Origin: Thelonectria olida
Taxonomy: Eukaryota > Ascomycota > Sordariomycetes > Hypocreales > Nectriaceae
Assembly (NCBI GenBank): GCA_020736575.1
Contig: JAGPYM010000006.1
Coordinates: 1,798,001 to 1,862,000, forward strand
DNA length: 64,000 bases
Reading direction: 5' to 3'
This document shows positions 10,914-22,898 of the stretch, one piece after another. Positions within the stretch are counted from its first letter, which is position 1. Every line of letters starts with the position of its first letter. The position numbers were made by a program, and so were the translations under genes. The notes beneath the pieces are model-generated. The model ran no database searches, was not told where the DNA came from, and saw only the letters and a list, made by a program, of their open reading frames with translations.

Positions 10914-13445
10914 ATGCTCCCCATTGCCTTGAAGAGCGACTACAAAGAGTACAAGGAAGACACCAACGCCATAGCTTCTTGGCTTGCTTCCACAGCCAAG
11001 CTCTGTGGCTACTCCGCAGACCTCCTGTCCAAGGCTGCCCAGCAGACTGCGGTCACTACTTCTCGATTGAAGGGCAAGGAGAGGAAGGATGCCAGGGAGA
11101 GGAACAAGGCCGCTTTTGGTGCTCCCCAGAGGCTCCAGAAGCGAATCATCGCCATCAAAGACTTTGTCCCTCTAGCCGAGTTCATCTCCGCCTCCAAGAA
11201 ACCCGTCATTGTGGTTCCCGAGTCTCTCATGAACACCCTCAACCGAGTCATTGCTATCCGCTCCCACTTTGGTCTTCGGATGGCCAAAGCTGGTGTCCCC
11301 GAGACTGAGGAGTCTGCTGCTAGCCATGGATACTTCATTGGTGTTCTCCAGGAAGTCCAAAGCATTTTCGAGGCGCGGATCGCTGAGACTGCTCGAGTCG
11401 ACCCCGCAACTGCCCCAGGCCCTGCCCAGAAGGGATTCAGTCCACTCGCAGTGTACGAAACTTCTAAGGAGTTCGCAGATGCTCCTAATGCCATCGTCAA
11501 GAAGTCTGAAAAGGCCCCGATCGACGAAGTCGTTTACGAGGCCGAGCCGCCTGCATCGTGGGAAGATGCTGTGACTACCTATGGACTGATGATGCAAGAC
11601 ATGGTCCAAATTCGAGGGCAGATCATGGACATGTGGAAACTGTACATCAAAGAATGCCGCGATCTCGCCTCGGTCGCCGTGGCCATCAACACTGCCACTG
11701 ACTTCGCAAGACTCATTATGGAGGACGCGGAGCCCATCTTCAGAAACCATGGCGGCGTTTTGACGGTCGTGGACAAGTTCATAAACTCATATGTGGTTGA
11801 GAAGACAAGAGAGGCAATGAGGGAGGACATGACAAAGAGAGTATACATGCGGTTCGGCTACTACGACGTTTCAAACGAGTACTTTTTATCCAGCAGCCAG
11901 TTCGTTACAGAATTGGCCGGGTTGGGTGTACCGGACCACGTACGGTTGGCTCGACGCGATATAGTTCCGTTCTACAACCCCCAAAACGATATGAACAAGC
12001 TGCATCCACAGGAAAAACTTGCAGAGGACAAGGCTATTCTCACCCAGTATTGGTCGGAAGCCGATGTGCTGGCTCGATACGTCTCCGACTATCCCGTCGA
12101 GGATGAGTTTACTCGTGGCATGAGGGAGCTGAACCGAACGGGAACTGTCCCCTTCATGCTGGTCTTTGCGGCACAAGTTCTCCTTGATCTGCACCATCTC
12201 TCGAGGCGAAACGTTGAACATGCGTATATGAGCCTGGAGTTTGAGTTGACGACTCTCAAAATGTTTGTTGACAAGTTCTTTTACGTCCATCGAGACGTCA
12301 CCACTCCCCGATGGACGGCGGCCAAGAAAGGAAAGCTTCACCAGCTTCAGTGCTCGGTCGCTTCTTTCATAGATGACCCTGTTCTCAAGGCCAAGACAGA
12401 AAATCAAGGAGCCCGCCGAAACAGCGTCACCAGGGAGAAGCACTACATTTTGAGGCAGAACCCCCTTCTCGCTGGCCTGGTCTTGTTCCATTTCCGGGCC
12501 GGCGCTCTCGAGAATGGCCTCGAAGTCGTCAACGCGTGGGGAACCCTTGCCGTTCCCGCGCATCTCTACAACGCTGTCAGGCAAGAGAAACTGTCGAAGC
12601 GCATCTGGCCTGACATGGAGATTCTGATCAACGCCCTTGGGGAGTCGAGATTCTTCCCGGGGGGTAGGCCAACTCAGCGAGGCGTGTACTTTGACCGGTA
12701 CGCGATCCAGATGGGCGTGTCTGCTTCCAACTTCTCGCCCACGGGTCGCAAGGCCGACAAACGGGCCCGGAACAAGAGGAACAAGACGTCCGAGGTGCTC
12801 GCCAAGAACGGAACCCGCAAGCTCGAGAACATTGCGCCCGTCTCTTGCATGTTCATGGACAGGTACTGGAGGCGAACGGGCCAGATCACCTGGACGCCCG
12901 AGCACATCGAGGAGGTCCTCTCGTACAGCCAGTACGACAACGACGCAGACGGGGCCGACTTCAGCGCGCAACGCATCATCGATGTCCAGAAGCTGCGCGA
13001 GCGACGACGCGGAAAGCCAGCGGGCGAGGTCGCCCCCAAAGACCTGGTTGCGTCGCTCCTTTCAGCCCTGCAGAGCGAAGCGCTCGAGTTTACGTTTCCC
13101 TACCTCGGCATGCACCAAATGTGCGCTGAGGTCCTGCAGATGATCTCGGAGACGTGCAGGCCGCAGCTGTCGCTGTCGTTCCCGGGGTTCGTCGAGCCCA
13201 AGAACGGCTTCATCATGTACCCGACGGCGGCCATCCTCAGGCTCGCGCAGGGCGTCAACGGGTACGTCGACCTCACGCCGCTGAAGAAGGTGGCCGATTT
13301 GCTCGAGGCCGAGTACGGGACTCGTGGATCTGCGGCGTATGTCGTTCTGAAGCAAGCCGTGACTGGGTGGAAGGGGCTCAAGAAGGTCAGAGGCGATGAC
13401 GATATGATTGTCGCGAGTCTTATTCACAGTAACCCTACCTTGTAA
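10914..13445 (+). CDS. DUF6604 domain protein, intronless
   Basis: A single open frame of 843 residues starts at ATG 10914 and ends in TAA at 13445. The first 40 residues (SDYKEYKEDTNAIASWLAST) match the start of the fungal DUF6604 domain. There follow a basic patch (SRLKGKERKDARERNK) and long alpha-helical stretches to the end. No signal peptide, membrane helix or known catalytic motif is visible, so a cytosolic or nuclear protein is inferred. An internal basic segment around residues 610-630 (GRKADKRARNKRNK) could be a nuclear localisation signal. The family is common in Pezizomycotina and has no assigned function. The absence of introns over 2.5 kb is notable but not unusual for this family. 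The promoter-proximal 100 bases are pyrimidine-rich, supporting this start. Confidence 0.85.
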   Translation: MLPIALKSDYKEYKEDTNAIASWLASTAKLCGYSADLLSKAAQQTAVTTSRLKGKERKDARERNKAAFGAPQRLQKRIIAIKDFVPLAEFISASKKPVIVVPESLMNTLNRVIAIRSHFGLRMAKAGVPETEESAASHGYFIGVLQEVQSIFEARIAETARVDPATAPGPAQKGFSPLAVYETSKEFADAPNAIVKKSEKAPIDEVVYEAEPPASWEDAVTTYGLMMQDMVQIRGQIMDMWKLYIKECRDLASVAVAINTATDFARLIMEDAEPIFRNHGGVLTVVDKFINSYVVEKTREAMREDMTKRVYMRFGYYDVSNEYFLSSSQFVTELAGLGVPDHVRLARRDIVPFYNPQNDMNKLHPQEKLAEDKAILTQYWSEADVLARYVSDYPVEDEFTRGMRELNRTGTVPFMLVFAAQVLLDLHHLSRRNVEHAYMSLEFELTTLKMFVDKFFYVHRDVTTPRWTAAKKGKLHQLQCSVASFIDDPVLKAKTENQGARRNSVTREKHYILRQNPLLAGLVLFHFRAGALENGLEVVNAWGTLAVPAHLYNAVRQEKLSKRIWPDMEILINALGESRFFPGGRPTQRGVYFDRYAIQMGVSASNFSPTGRKADKRARNKRNKTSEVLAKNGTRKLENIAPVSCMFMDRYWRRTGQITWTPEHIEEVLSYSQYDNDADGADFSAQRIIDVQKLRERRRGKPAGEVAPKDLVASLLSALQSEALEFTFPYLGMHQMCAEVLQMISETCRPQLSLSFPGFVEPKNGFIMYPTAAILRLAQGVNGYVDLTPLKKVADLLEAEYGTRGSAAYVVLKQAVTGWKGLKKVRGDDDMIVASLIHSNPTL

Positions 13446-16400
13446 AGGTTGATGGGAGTTGACGAGCTGGAGTATTGGAGAGACCAGATTGGACTGGCTT
13501 GATGAGTGGAAACCGCTGGATTGCACCATCAGATTGAGCCACCGGATTGAAATGGTTCCTTGTTTCTGCAGCTCCATCCATAGTAGAAAAGAAGAAATTG
13601 ATGCTGTTTGGTTGTATTGCGTCTTCATCGACTTGGTGTTGAGAGCCAATATCAGAGTGGATCTCATCACAATTGGGTCAACACGTGCCGGGTCTAGCAA
13701 TAGATAACTGACTACCACTAACCACCTTAGATGATGGAATTTGCATCACACAAGGTAGTCAGTCTACTACTCTCGTCGGCTATATCAACTTCTTCCATGC
13801 TAGAGCCACGAGCGAAGATCTTCACCTTTTAAAGTGAGAGCTCTGGGTTGCATCGAACTTGACGGGATGGTCTAGTTCTAGTCTCGAAAGCTACGAGTCA
13901 ACAGAGGCGATGAAACTGGACAATCTCGATGGCACCGAGTCAATCTGCGATGAGATAGTCTTCCGCCATGTGCTGCTAAGTTGAGTTAATTGCTCGAGCG
14001 ATGCATTGTGCCTGAGAGCGTTGAGACTGGGCTCGGAAAAGGCCGAAGGACGGGAGCGAGTGCGTGCGTGCATCCGGCCCGGCTTTTAAGCATTTGCTGC
14101 GGCATCAGATAACGCTGGCAAAGGGGTTGAGGATGCTTGGAAACATCGTGCCCAGCGCCGAGTCAGAGTTTCTTGTCATGGTCTGACTCCGAATCCTTGA
14201 TAAGCGCGCTCCGCGGTCGGAGACTTGATTTAGCGTTGGAGGGAGACCCTTGGCATTGGAAAGCCACCAAGCAATCGACCAGTTGATTCCCTCCGAGGTT
14301 GAGAGTAGTTTGGCCCTGGCTGGGCTGAAAACGAGTCGCTGCACAGACAGCCGGACCAGATCCCGATTTTGGGCGTCAAGGTCTAATTCTGCAGTTGTAA
14401 ACCTTGTGTCTAACTGAGCTGAATGAGGTGGTGACGGATGCAATCCTCACGTTTTCGCCTGAGGCACAAATGCCATTCATGTTGGATGGACCCTTAGCAC
14501 GTGAGGGGGTGTTGCCAAGCAAGGCACACTCTGTTTTTCCCACACCAGAACGACATCAATTCTGCCCTATCAAGCTGTGAAGGGGGAGCAGCGTTCTATC
14601 CCACCCGCACATGAGCTCACTCTGCCATGCGTGACACTCTCAAAATACGACAAGAGTGCGACATAATGCTCGAGCCCCTTTCCCTGCTGACTTCCCTTCC
14701 AGGCAACCAAGCCAGGGCTGATCAGCATGCGAGTTCGTTCCCCCTCCTCCTTCTCCAGGCCCCAAACTCCCCAAGCCTTGGGCGAGACCCTGCAGGGTGG
14801 GGATCAGACCCCGCGTTTTCGGATGATGGAGGCTGGCGTATGACGGAATTGACGGTGCGGCGCAGGGCCAAGACGAGTGAACGAATGGGGTGCGACTGAT
14901 AAGAAAGCCCAACACTTCAACACTTGGCCAGCCCAGGTCTAGCACCGCCTGTCCTGTCAATCAGCAAGTCCAACCAGACGGGATGCGGGCATGTGCGAGG
15001 GAAACCAGGCGCGGATGTGGCGGACCTTGGGCCATTGAGAAGGGTCAAATGCCACTTTCGTCTTTTGACTTCTGCTCTATCCTTGGCTGCTGCTAAATGC
15101 CACTGTCTATGGCTTGAGGTATCACGATCTGGGAATCAGCATGACACCCACACTCGCGTGACCCAAACCAAAAGTCCATGCGCACCATTCTCCATTCTGA
15201 CCGGTGATGTCTGCAATGGAGATGAAGCTATTCGACGCCTTGGTTCGGGATCGAAAGTCTAAGGAAGTGATCCGCGAGGAACTATCGAACAAGGCAGCTG
15301 GTCGAAGCGAAAGGGGTGGGTGGGCTGCAGGAGAACGAGACAACTGGCAGGCAAAGCACCACGCACCGAGACGTAGGCTTGTCCGCGATAGCCTTTGCGC
15401 ATCGCTTTGACTCCTTTCAAGACAACCACAACGTTTTTCCCCCAATCCAATGGAATCATCAGAATTCGTTGAGGGGCCAAGGGAATGGGGATGCCCCTCA
15501 GCGTGGCGTCATAGAGGATCAGACAATGTCTCGCTTGTTCGGCCAGACGTTGAGAGGCGCAAACGCGGGGGGACGAGATGCGCAGCAGGTGGTGAGAAAG
15601 GGGGGCAAGAATGCATGGGACTGCGCAGGGAGGAGGAAGGGCTGCAGAACTGCCCCCTTTTGTGTGATCATGTTCGGCCGACAAATGCGGATTGAAGCTC
15701 GAGACACGGGAGACTCTCAAAGCGAGGATCCGGCTGGGCTGGCGGTTTGGTCGGAGAAGTGTCGGAAATCGCACAAGGCTCCGTGTGTTGCTTTTGCGAC
15801 ATGCCGAAGAGAATGCATGGGGATAGATATCTATGACTTTGAGGTGCAACCCTATCGCATCGTCCAAAGGGTCGCACCGACAGTTGAACAATGCATAATA
15901 ACGCCGTTATGAGAGGTGAGGTATAAACATCTCCCCTCGTCCAGATTTCACATTTCTCAAGTCAGGGGGTCAGTGGCTGCTTCTGGCTTTGACGGCTTTC
16001 TGTGCAAGTGTTGTGAGGATTGTTGGCTTCAGATGGACGGGACTCGTTATGAACGGGAGACTGTCATCGGCTGGTGATAAGCCTGGACAGCCATGCCGCT
16101 AGTTTCTTTCCCATCTCGTCTCATCCCGCCTTTTCCCATGCGCGACCCGCTTGAGAGAGACAGCTTGAGTGGGAAGTGGGAGGTTAAGTTGCTTATCAGT
16201 TCGAGCTGGGATGTGTGAGAGGGTGAGCGAGGTCAAGTGCCTGGGCGTGTGCCTTCGTTATCTCTGGGCTGTGACGCAACCACGAATCGGGAAGGCCACC
16301 TGAGAGTCAGATTTAGAGGAAAGGCGATATCCGGTTTGGATGCCAGAATAGATACGAGCAGACGGAAGATAGGAATAAGCGTACGGATAGAATTAGAGGA

Positions 16401-18017
16401 CGGCTCTGGTAGAGTACCAATATAAGGTCAACAGCGGACCCGAACAGCCGCGGACGAGTGTTGATCTGACATCTGGCTCGAGTCGATTTGCCAATCGATG
16501 AATTGCCTGATGCTGCCGGTCGTCCAGTTGTATGTCAACACGATAATTCGAGGCCCTCGACCATCCACCCGGTTCTTTACGTGCCGCCGCCCTTCCGGAA
16601 CACTCATCTCACCTGTCCGTATTGCCGACGCCTGATCTGATCCGACAATTATTGCCCGTTGCTGACTCGCCGAGGCCAGACCGCGATGACTGGTCGCTGA
16701 TTATCGAAACCTCGCTCTGGTGCCTTTGTAATCACCCCCCAGCAAGTTGGACACCTAGCTGATTGCACATCCCGTCCCGTGTTCAGCCCCCACGCCACCC
16801 CAGCTGGATGCTGTGAGACTCTGGGGATTCAATAAGTATTCGTTATCAACCACCTCGGATCTTGAGAACTGGCAAAGTTGTCCTTGGGCCGTGTCTGCAT
16901 TCTCCAGCAGCCGTCCCATGTTTTCACGGCATTCCTCTCCAAACTGCCGTCGATAAACAGTGAGAACCCCCCAAAACATGATCCACTGGATCTCCGCGGC
17001 CCCACGACCCCAAATTCGCAGCGAACTTGAATCGAACCGGCTCCATTCTCTCAAGCGTCCTTCGTCCGATTACCTCCTCTCCGTACTGTGTATTTCGCAC
17101 GCGCTCGCTTGCCTCTCGCGGAGAAGAAGGGCTACCGAACATTTACATTACACGACGAAAAAGGGACACACGGAGCAAGAGCTGCAAGGAACGACCCGCA
17201 ATCTCTCGTGGCCTGCATAACTCACGGCGCTGATCTGATTCGTTGTCGTCATTAGTTGGACTCGCCCTCCCTTGACCATCGTTGGCCGTTACTGGTCCCC
17301 TTTGCTCGTGAGCCAATCCAAGGGTTGATTTTACGTACTGAGAATCTGTCGCGGTCATCCCCGAAAGGCTTCAACGACTTTTGGGCCCCTTCCAGCTGAG
17401 TTTCATACCCGGGATTGGCTGGAGCGTCTTGGATTTACCCTCGTGACAGCCGCATTTCTGGGGCGGAAGGAGAGCAAGGACGAAGAGCAACAACAAGGAG
17501 GGCCGAGTTGAGGTCAGAAGTGAGATTTGGGACTGACTGATTCCTTGAGTCTGACTGGCGTGTGAAAGCAATAAGCTGGGCTCTGACGCATCTTCCATTC
17601 CAATTAATCCCGGCTGACAGAATTGTGCTACTGCCCGCCCTGATCCAAAACACCCGACCCAACCGTCCCCCGGAACGCGCTGCAGGGTCTCTCTCGGGCT
17701 GCAGAACCCATCCCCTAGGCCGGGGCCCTAACGTGGCCGGAAAGCGCTGGAAACAGAGCCCTGAAAAGAGCCCTCCCCTCTCCGCTCCACTGAGCTCCGC
17801 TGGGCTCTGGCGAGACGTGCCAGCGGGACCGACCCTTCCAGTCCCGCTAGCCCACCCACTCCTGCCAGCACACACCAAAAAGCAACCAAAGGCGCGCCAG
17901 CGGCACCTGCCTGCGTACCCTGCCCAAGACTTCCGGCTTGCTTGCCTGCCTGCCTGCCTGCCGCTGTTGTCTCGCCCCGGGGTGGCTCGGTAACTAGTGC
18001 AGGACTGCAGGTGCACC
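13446..18017. other. Gene-poor region, 4.6 kb
   Basis: No supported gene. Two opposing frames at 15259-15891 (-) and 15316-15912 (+), about 200 codons each, overlap almost completely and neither contains a recognisable motif, so neither is called. A (TGCC)n tract at 17943-17962 and long pyrimidine-rich stretches from 17560 lead into the Ser/Pro-rich gene and may be its promoter or leader. GC content looks like the rest of the window, with no AT-rich mutated repeat. Confidence 0.55.
17943..17962 (+). repeat. (TGCC)n microsatellite
   Basis: Five tandem TGCC-type units lie about 60 bases upstream of the likely start of the Ser/Pro-rich gene. They probably lie in its leader or promoter. Confidence 0.85.
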
Positions 18018-19769
18018 ATGCTGTCCCCACGTTCTTTCCTGCTCGCCCACCGCCAGCAACAGCGCCAACAAAGCGGCCCTGCCCTGGTCCCCTCAGCTGC
18101 TCCTTCCACCACTCCCGTCCATGCTCCATCTAATAATAAGAATAAGAGGAATCATATTTCCACACCCTCTCCCTCCTGTTCTTCCATTCCTTCCATTTCC
18201 GTTTCCTCCACTTCCTCAGCTTCATATTCCACCGTCTTCCCCTTCGACAACGATACCACCGCAGATATAACGCCGTTGTCGAGATTCTCCCCTGTGCGCT
18301 GGTCGCCCAACTATGACGAAGGCAAGACCGACATCACTATCACTGTCACTCCCGTACCAGTACCTGTACCTAGACGACAAGTCTCCGATGCTACAATGGG
18401 TAAACGCAAGGAAAGGCGAGAGACAATGTGTCTCTCTCCTTCAAGCCCGCCAACAACTACGACGAGTTTGACGACACGGCCAACAACACCTACAAGCCCT
18501 GTCAAGATCCCCACCTCTAACGGCAACCGTCCTGTCGCGCATCCTCAGAAGCGACACGCCTCATCACGCAGAAAACCCAGGGACTCTAACATGTCCCCGG
18601 ACTGCATCTCTCCATCACTAGTTGCTCTACTGGCCGTCACCGATATTCCCAGGCCCAAGCAGCTCCAGCGCCGACGGCGCAGATCTCAAAAACCCATGAC
18701 TGTGGATGAGGTTATGGAGTGCCATGCCAGTTCCGAGAAGGAACTGAGCTGGACTCTGAGCCGAAGTCCGCTGGATATGCTTCTCTCGCCACCCTACGAA
18801 GCCCTGGATAACGACGATGATAGCATGAGCGAATGCAACCTCGGTTCCGGAATGTCTACTCGGACTTACTCTGTTGATTCCATTCCTTCCTTAGACGAAT
18901 CTTTCTCGAGCGACAACCTTTCATCCTTTGACACCCCTCGGACCCCTAGCCCGCTCTCGCGGAGGAGCAAGTTCGCTCCCAAGCGTGTGTTGCTCGAGCC
19001 AATTATCTCACCTCCCGGTTCTGTGGATGAGCATCCTTTGGCCCCCAGCAACTCTGACGATGAAATGGAGTTCACTTCGCTGAAACAACCCGAGGAAAAC
19101 ACAAGCACCAAGTCACCGTTTCTCCAGCCTTTCAAGCCTTTGAGGTCTGTGTTCAAATCTAACTTGACTGCGTCACTTCGAGCTTTGAGATCGGCTGCCA
19201 AGTCTTTCTCTGCCATCAACTTTTCGTCCATTCCGTCGGACGATATGTTGACTCGGTCCATTCTCACCATTGATCCCAACGTCCCCTATGCTGATGAACG
19301 CCGTCCTCCTGTCCTCGAGGAGATCCCTTCGGAAGCTATGCGTCGTTACCTAAACCCCACTACGGCATCGCGCATTGAGTCGCCAGCAAAGAACAACCGT
19401 GCCGGAACCTTCGCAGCATCAATTCAAATGCGCACGTACAAAATCCAACGGAACCGAGCAGCTCCTCCGGCTGGCCGCAACCCTTATCCTTCAACGTCTT
19501 TACAACCGTCCCCTGCACCTCAGCAGCCACAGCCTCAAGCCCCACCTCAGACAGCATCCTCTCCCGGTATGCGACAGCGAGAGATGCGTGAGAATTCCGA
19601 CTTCATCCGCATCGCGGTTATGGAGATGGCCATGCGCAAACGAGGTAAATTGGATGACCAGCGACCAGGACGAGCGCGCTGGGCACTCCCCCCCAGAAAG
19701 ATGAGCAACAAGCCTTACGAGGTTGCATCTGACGGCGTCCCAATACGGTGGATCCCCATTTCTGCGTGA
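18018..19769 (+). CDS. Ser/Pro-rich conserved fungal protein of unknown function
   Basis: A single exon is open from 17997 to TGA at 19769. I place the start at ATG 18018 (context CACCATGC), giving 583 residues. An alternative is ATG 18396 (context CTACAATGG, MGKRKERRETMCLSP), giving 458 residues, because the sequence before it is pyrimidine-rich and could be leader. The body is low-complexity and Ser/Pro/Thr-rich, with basic patches (LQRRRRRSQK) and many SP/TP sites such as DTPRTPSPLSRR. A more ordered C-terminal block, MRENSDFIRIAVMEMAMRKR then RARWALPPRK, looks like the conserved part. No catalytic motif, signal peptide or membrane helix is seen. A phosphorylated, intrinsically disordered regulator is a guess only. 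Confidence 0.72.
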   Translation: MLSPRSFLLAHRQQQRQQSGPALVPSAAPSTTPVHAPSNNKNKRNHISTPSPSCSSIPSISVSSTSSASYSTVFPFDNDTTADITPLSRFSPVRWSPNYDEGKTDITITVTPVPVPVPRRQVSDATMGKRKERRETMCLSPSSPPTTTTSLTTRPTTPTSPVKIPTSNGNRPVAHPQKRHASSRRKPRDSNMSPDCISPSLVALLAVTDIPRPKQLQRRRRRSQKPMTVDEVMECHASSEKELSWTLSRSPLDMLLSPPYEALDNDDDSMSECNLGSGMSTRTYSVDSIPSLDESFSSDNLSSFDTPRTPSPLSRRSKFAPKRVLLEPIISPPGSVDEHPLAPSNSDDEMEFTSLKQPEENTSTKSPFLQPFKPLRSVFKSNLTASLRALRSAAKSFSAINFSSIPSDDMLTRSILTIDPNVPYADERRPPVLEEIPSEAMRRYLNPTTASRIESPAKNNRAGTFAASIQMRTYKIQRNRAAPPAGRNPYPSTSLQPSPAPQQPQPQAPPQTASSPGMRQREMRENSDFIRIAVMEMAMRKRGKLDDQRPGRARWALPPRKMSNKPYEVASDGVPIRWIPISA

Positions 19770-22700
19770 ATGGATGAGCGAATGCCGTTGCGTCGGCTAA
19801 CCAAAGGGGAACCTGGAATGCCTTGAACGCCCCAGACGTAGGCTGGAGGATGACACGTCATGTGCCTGAACAGGGTTCCTTTGCAACGCCGATTCAGGCA
19901 GGACGACAACCGGATTGCTAGCCGACAACGACCCCATTTCCCCTTCAGTGCCAGGATCACTCTACCAATGCATTGGTAAGATGATGCAAATTTTCCACGG
20001 TGGAAGGGTTTTCGAAGCCACGGATGGAGCAGAAGTCCCACAACCCGGCCTTGAATCGGGGCTAGTCCCAAAGCAGCAAAGAAACTCGGCCTGACATCAG
20101 AGCCAAAAGGAGTTGATCTCAGAACCCGAACTCGAAGACGGAAAATCAAGCCGACACACCATCTCGGAACTGGCGTCAAAAATCAACGGATAGTGCATAT
20201 CTTGCATAACACGACCAGCGCACATCCTCCTCCAACCATGCCTCGGCAACTAACTGGACGCGATCGACAATGACACACACAGACAACACCTAACCACACA
20301 ACTACACAATAACACTCTCAACACACCCATTTGAGATGGGCAATGATTTTTAGAAGCGGACTGCATCTTTTGGAGTTTTCCATTTTGTCACGAAAACAAA
20401 ATGCACTAGCGAGCATACTGCACGGTGTCCCGGATTGCTTCATTTTTCCTCTCACCAATACCCTCATTAGTCGAGACCCTTGATTAGGGCGACTGAACCC
20501 CACCGAGCGGATTTGTTACGAAAGAGCAAGATGGCTCATGCCGGAGTTTGAAGAGAAGGCGCGACTGAGAAATGCATATTTTTTGCTTCCTTTTTTCTTT
20601 TCAGGGGACGAGGAGAAATCTCCGACGGGCGAGATTTCAACCAGTAGATACATTGCATTTGTTGAGGGAGGAAACTGGAATTTTGGGATTGGCTAGGACT
20701 GAACAAGGATACTTTTTGTTTTATTTTGGAGCAGGGCGAACTCGAGGGATATCGAGCAGAGCAGACCAGGTGCCAGATGTATGATGGGAATATGACAGGC
20801 GCTGAAGAGGAGTACATACCGTTTGGAAGCAGAGTAGATGTTTCTACAATTTTGGATATTATCTTGACCATTGTCACATGTTTGATTGGATTCTCAGTGT
20901 TGCGGCTTTCATTGTGGCAGAGGGACACAAGCACGCTAACGAGTTGGTGACAGGCTCGTCCCAAGCAGACAAGCGGATGAGTTCTCTTGCTGCTTAGCTT
21001 GGGCACGTTGTGTTGGGATGCAGGCATGCCCAACGACTAACGATCAAAACTGAGGGACGAGGGACAATCCCGCGCGTCGGAAGGGCAGCCGAGTCCACTT
21101 CACCGACGATTCATCAAACGCGTGATGGATGATTCGTTTCAGAGCAGAATGGACAATTACGGGATCCGCCTGCTTCTCCATTACGTCCGACCGATGATTC
21201 CCTTTGCCGCGGATTGGATACGCATCATAGACATGGACATCCGTCATCCTTGCCCTTGTCAACCACGCAGGACACACGCGACCGGCGGGAAACATGGGAC
21301 TTTTTCGTGGGGGGTTGGAGAAGGGGGCCCTGAAGGAGGACGCACAGAGAATTTTTGTAATTCCTAGTCCTTCTAGTCTTTCTAGAAGCATTGGACGATG
21401 GCGAAAGTGTCTCCTTTGTGGGGAGCGGAATTGAGTCAACGAGGACCCCTGGCCCGGCAAATGCGCCATATTCCCGCCCAGCCCGTCTCCGAGTCCGGAC
21501 CAGAAGCACCGGACCATTTGCCTTTGCTTTTTCACCTCGAGAGGGCCTTTCTAGAGGGTCTCTCTAGTTCGAGGTTCACGTTGGTCCGGACCCTGAGTCG
21601 GTGTGGGTTTTTCTGTTGAGCTTTGATGGCCCATCATCCACGGCTGGCTTTTTGTCGTCGGGACCAGCAGCGGCTGAGGCGGCGCAGGAACGGGGACCTT
21701 TGATGAGCAAGTTACCCCAGTGAAGAAGGTAGCCGTCTGCATGCAAGCAAGCGGATTCTCCCTTATCTTTTGCTTCCTTCCTCTGGGGAGCAAAGAGCTT
21801 CGGGCGGCTTCGGCGGTATTCGGGGATTGGGGGTGGTTGATTGCTTTACCGCCCCGTTCGTCCGTTCCGTCGTGCTACGAATATTCGTATGTACGAAGTG
21901 TCTACCGTCCTATCCGCCCGGGCACGCATGTATGAGCGGGACACGCAGCCGGCGATTTGGCACCCTTGCTGTCGCAGGCTGGAGAGTCTCACATGCAGAC
22001 AACACAAAGCAAAGGGACGGGACAGGCTGGGGTTTGAGATTGTCTTGGACCGGCGGTGTAAGAGAAAATTTTTTCCTTCATTTAGGTCGGCGTCTTCACA
22101 GACCTGCCTGTTCATTCGTAGTCAGAATCACCAGTTTGACTTGTGTTGATTCTCGCTTCTTTCCACCCTCCCATCCTCCTCCCATATTCGCATGTCTTTT
22201 CCACACCCCATGTCCGTAATTGCACGGCAATTTCAATTGCTAGCAGGCCCGTATTGTACGGTCTCCTTCTTCACTTCCGCCGCCGCCGGAGTGCCCGTTG
22301 TCCGTGCCCGACGCCGCCGGCCACACCAAAAAGGACCGTTTCATGTTGCTTGTTCGAACCGTTCAGGCACCGAGAGGACAACCTTCCTGTTTGAGCAGGC
22401 AAGACAAGGCAGGTAAAGGGTAGGGCTTTCGGGGTCGCGGCCGAAGGAAAGCTTCACGGGAGGTTCCACTCGGACGGAGCGGCGAAACGCACGGCAACGG
22501 CACTGACGGGACCTACGCTTGGATATCGTACAATCATGCAAGGTAATATCTACTATTGTGTTTGTGTGTTTGTGTATTACATACGGAACCCTAATAACCC
22601 CCATCTGTCATCTTTATACACAGGAAGCCATGCTATCATCCTCCTGTCCAGGGCTTTACAAGAAAGTAAGCGTGACCCATCGTTGTCCCGTCTTCTTGTT

Positions 22701-22898
22701 GTTGTTGAAAACTGTGTGTGATAAATGCCCTCGGCTGTGACGAGAGATGTATCGACACCGCTCAAAAAAAAAAAAGCAGTCCTGTACCGCCAAGATGAAG
22801 AAAACAAGTCCTCCTCCTGCCTTGATATCCATTCGTGCGCCTTTCCCATTTGTTTCTATAACCTACAGCCCCAAACTTTTCACCCCATGTCCTCTTTA
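19770..22898. other. Convergent intergenic region, 3.1 kb, no supported gene
   Basis: The region lies between the 3' ends of the Ser/Pro-rich gene (+) and FMP27 (-). Short frames up to 165 codons (20536-21033, 21044-21535, both minus) have no recognisable features. A purine-poor TTTGTGTTTGTGTGTT tract lies at about 22556-22580 and an A-run at about 22767-22778. The length is more than two 3' UTRs need, so an unrecognised RNA or small gene is possible but not supported. Confidence 0.5.
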
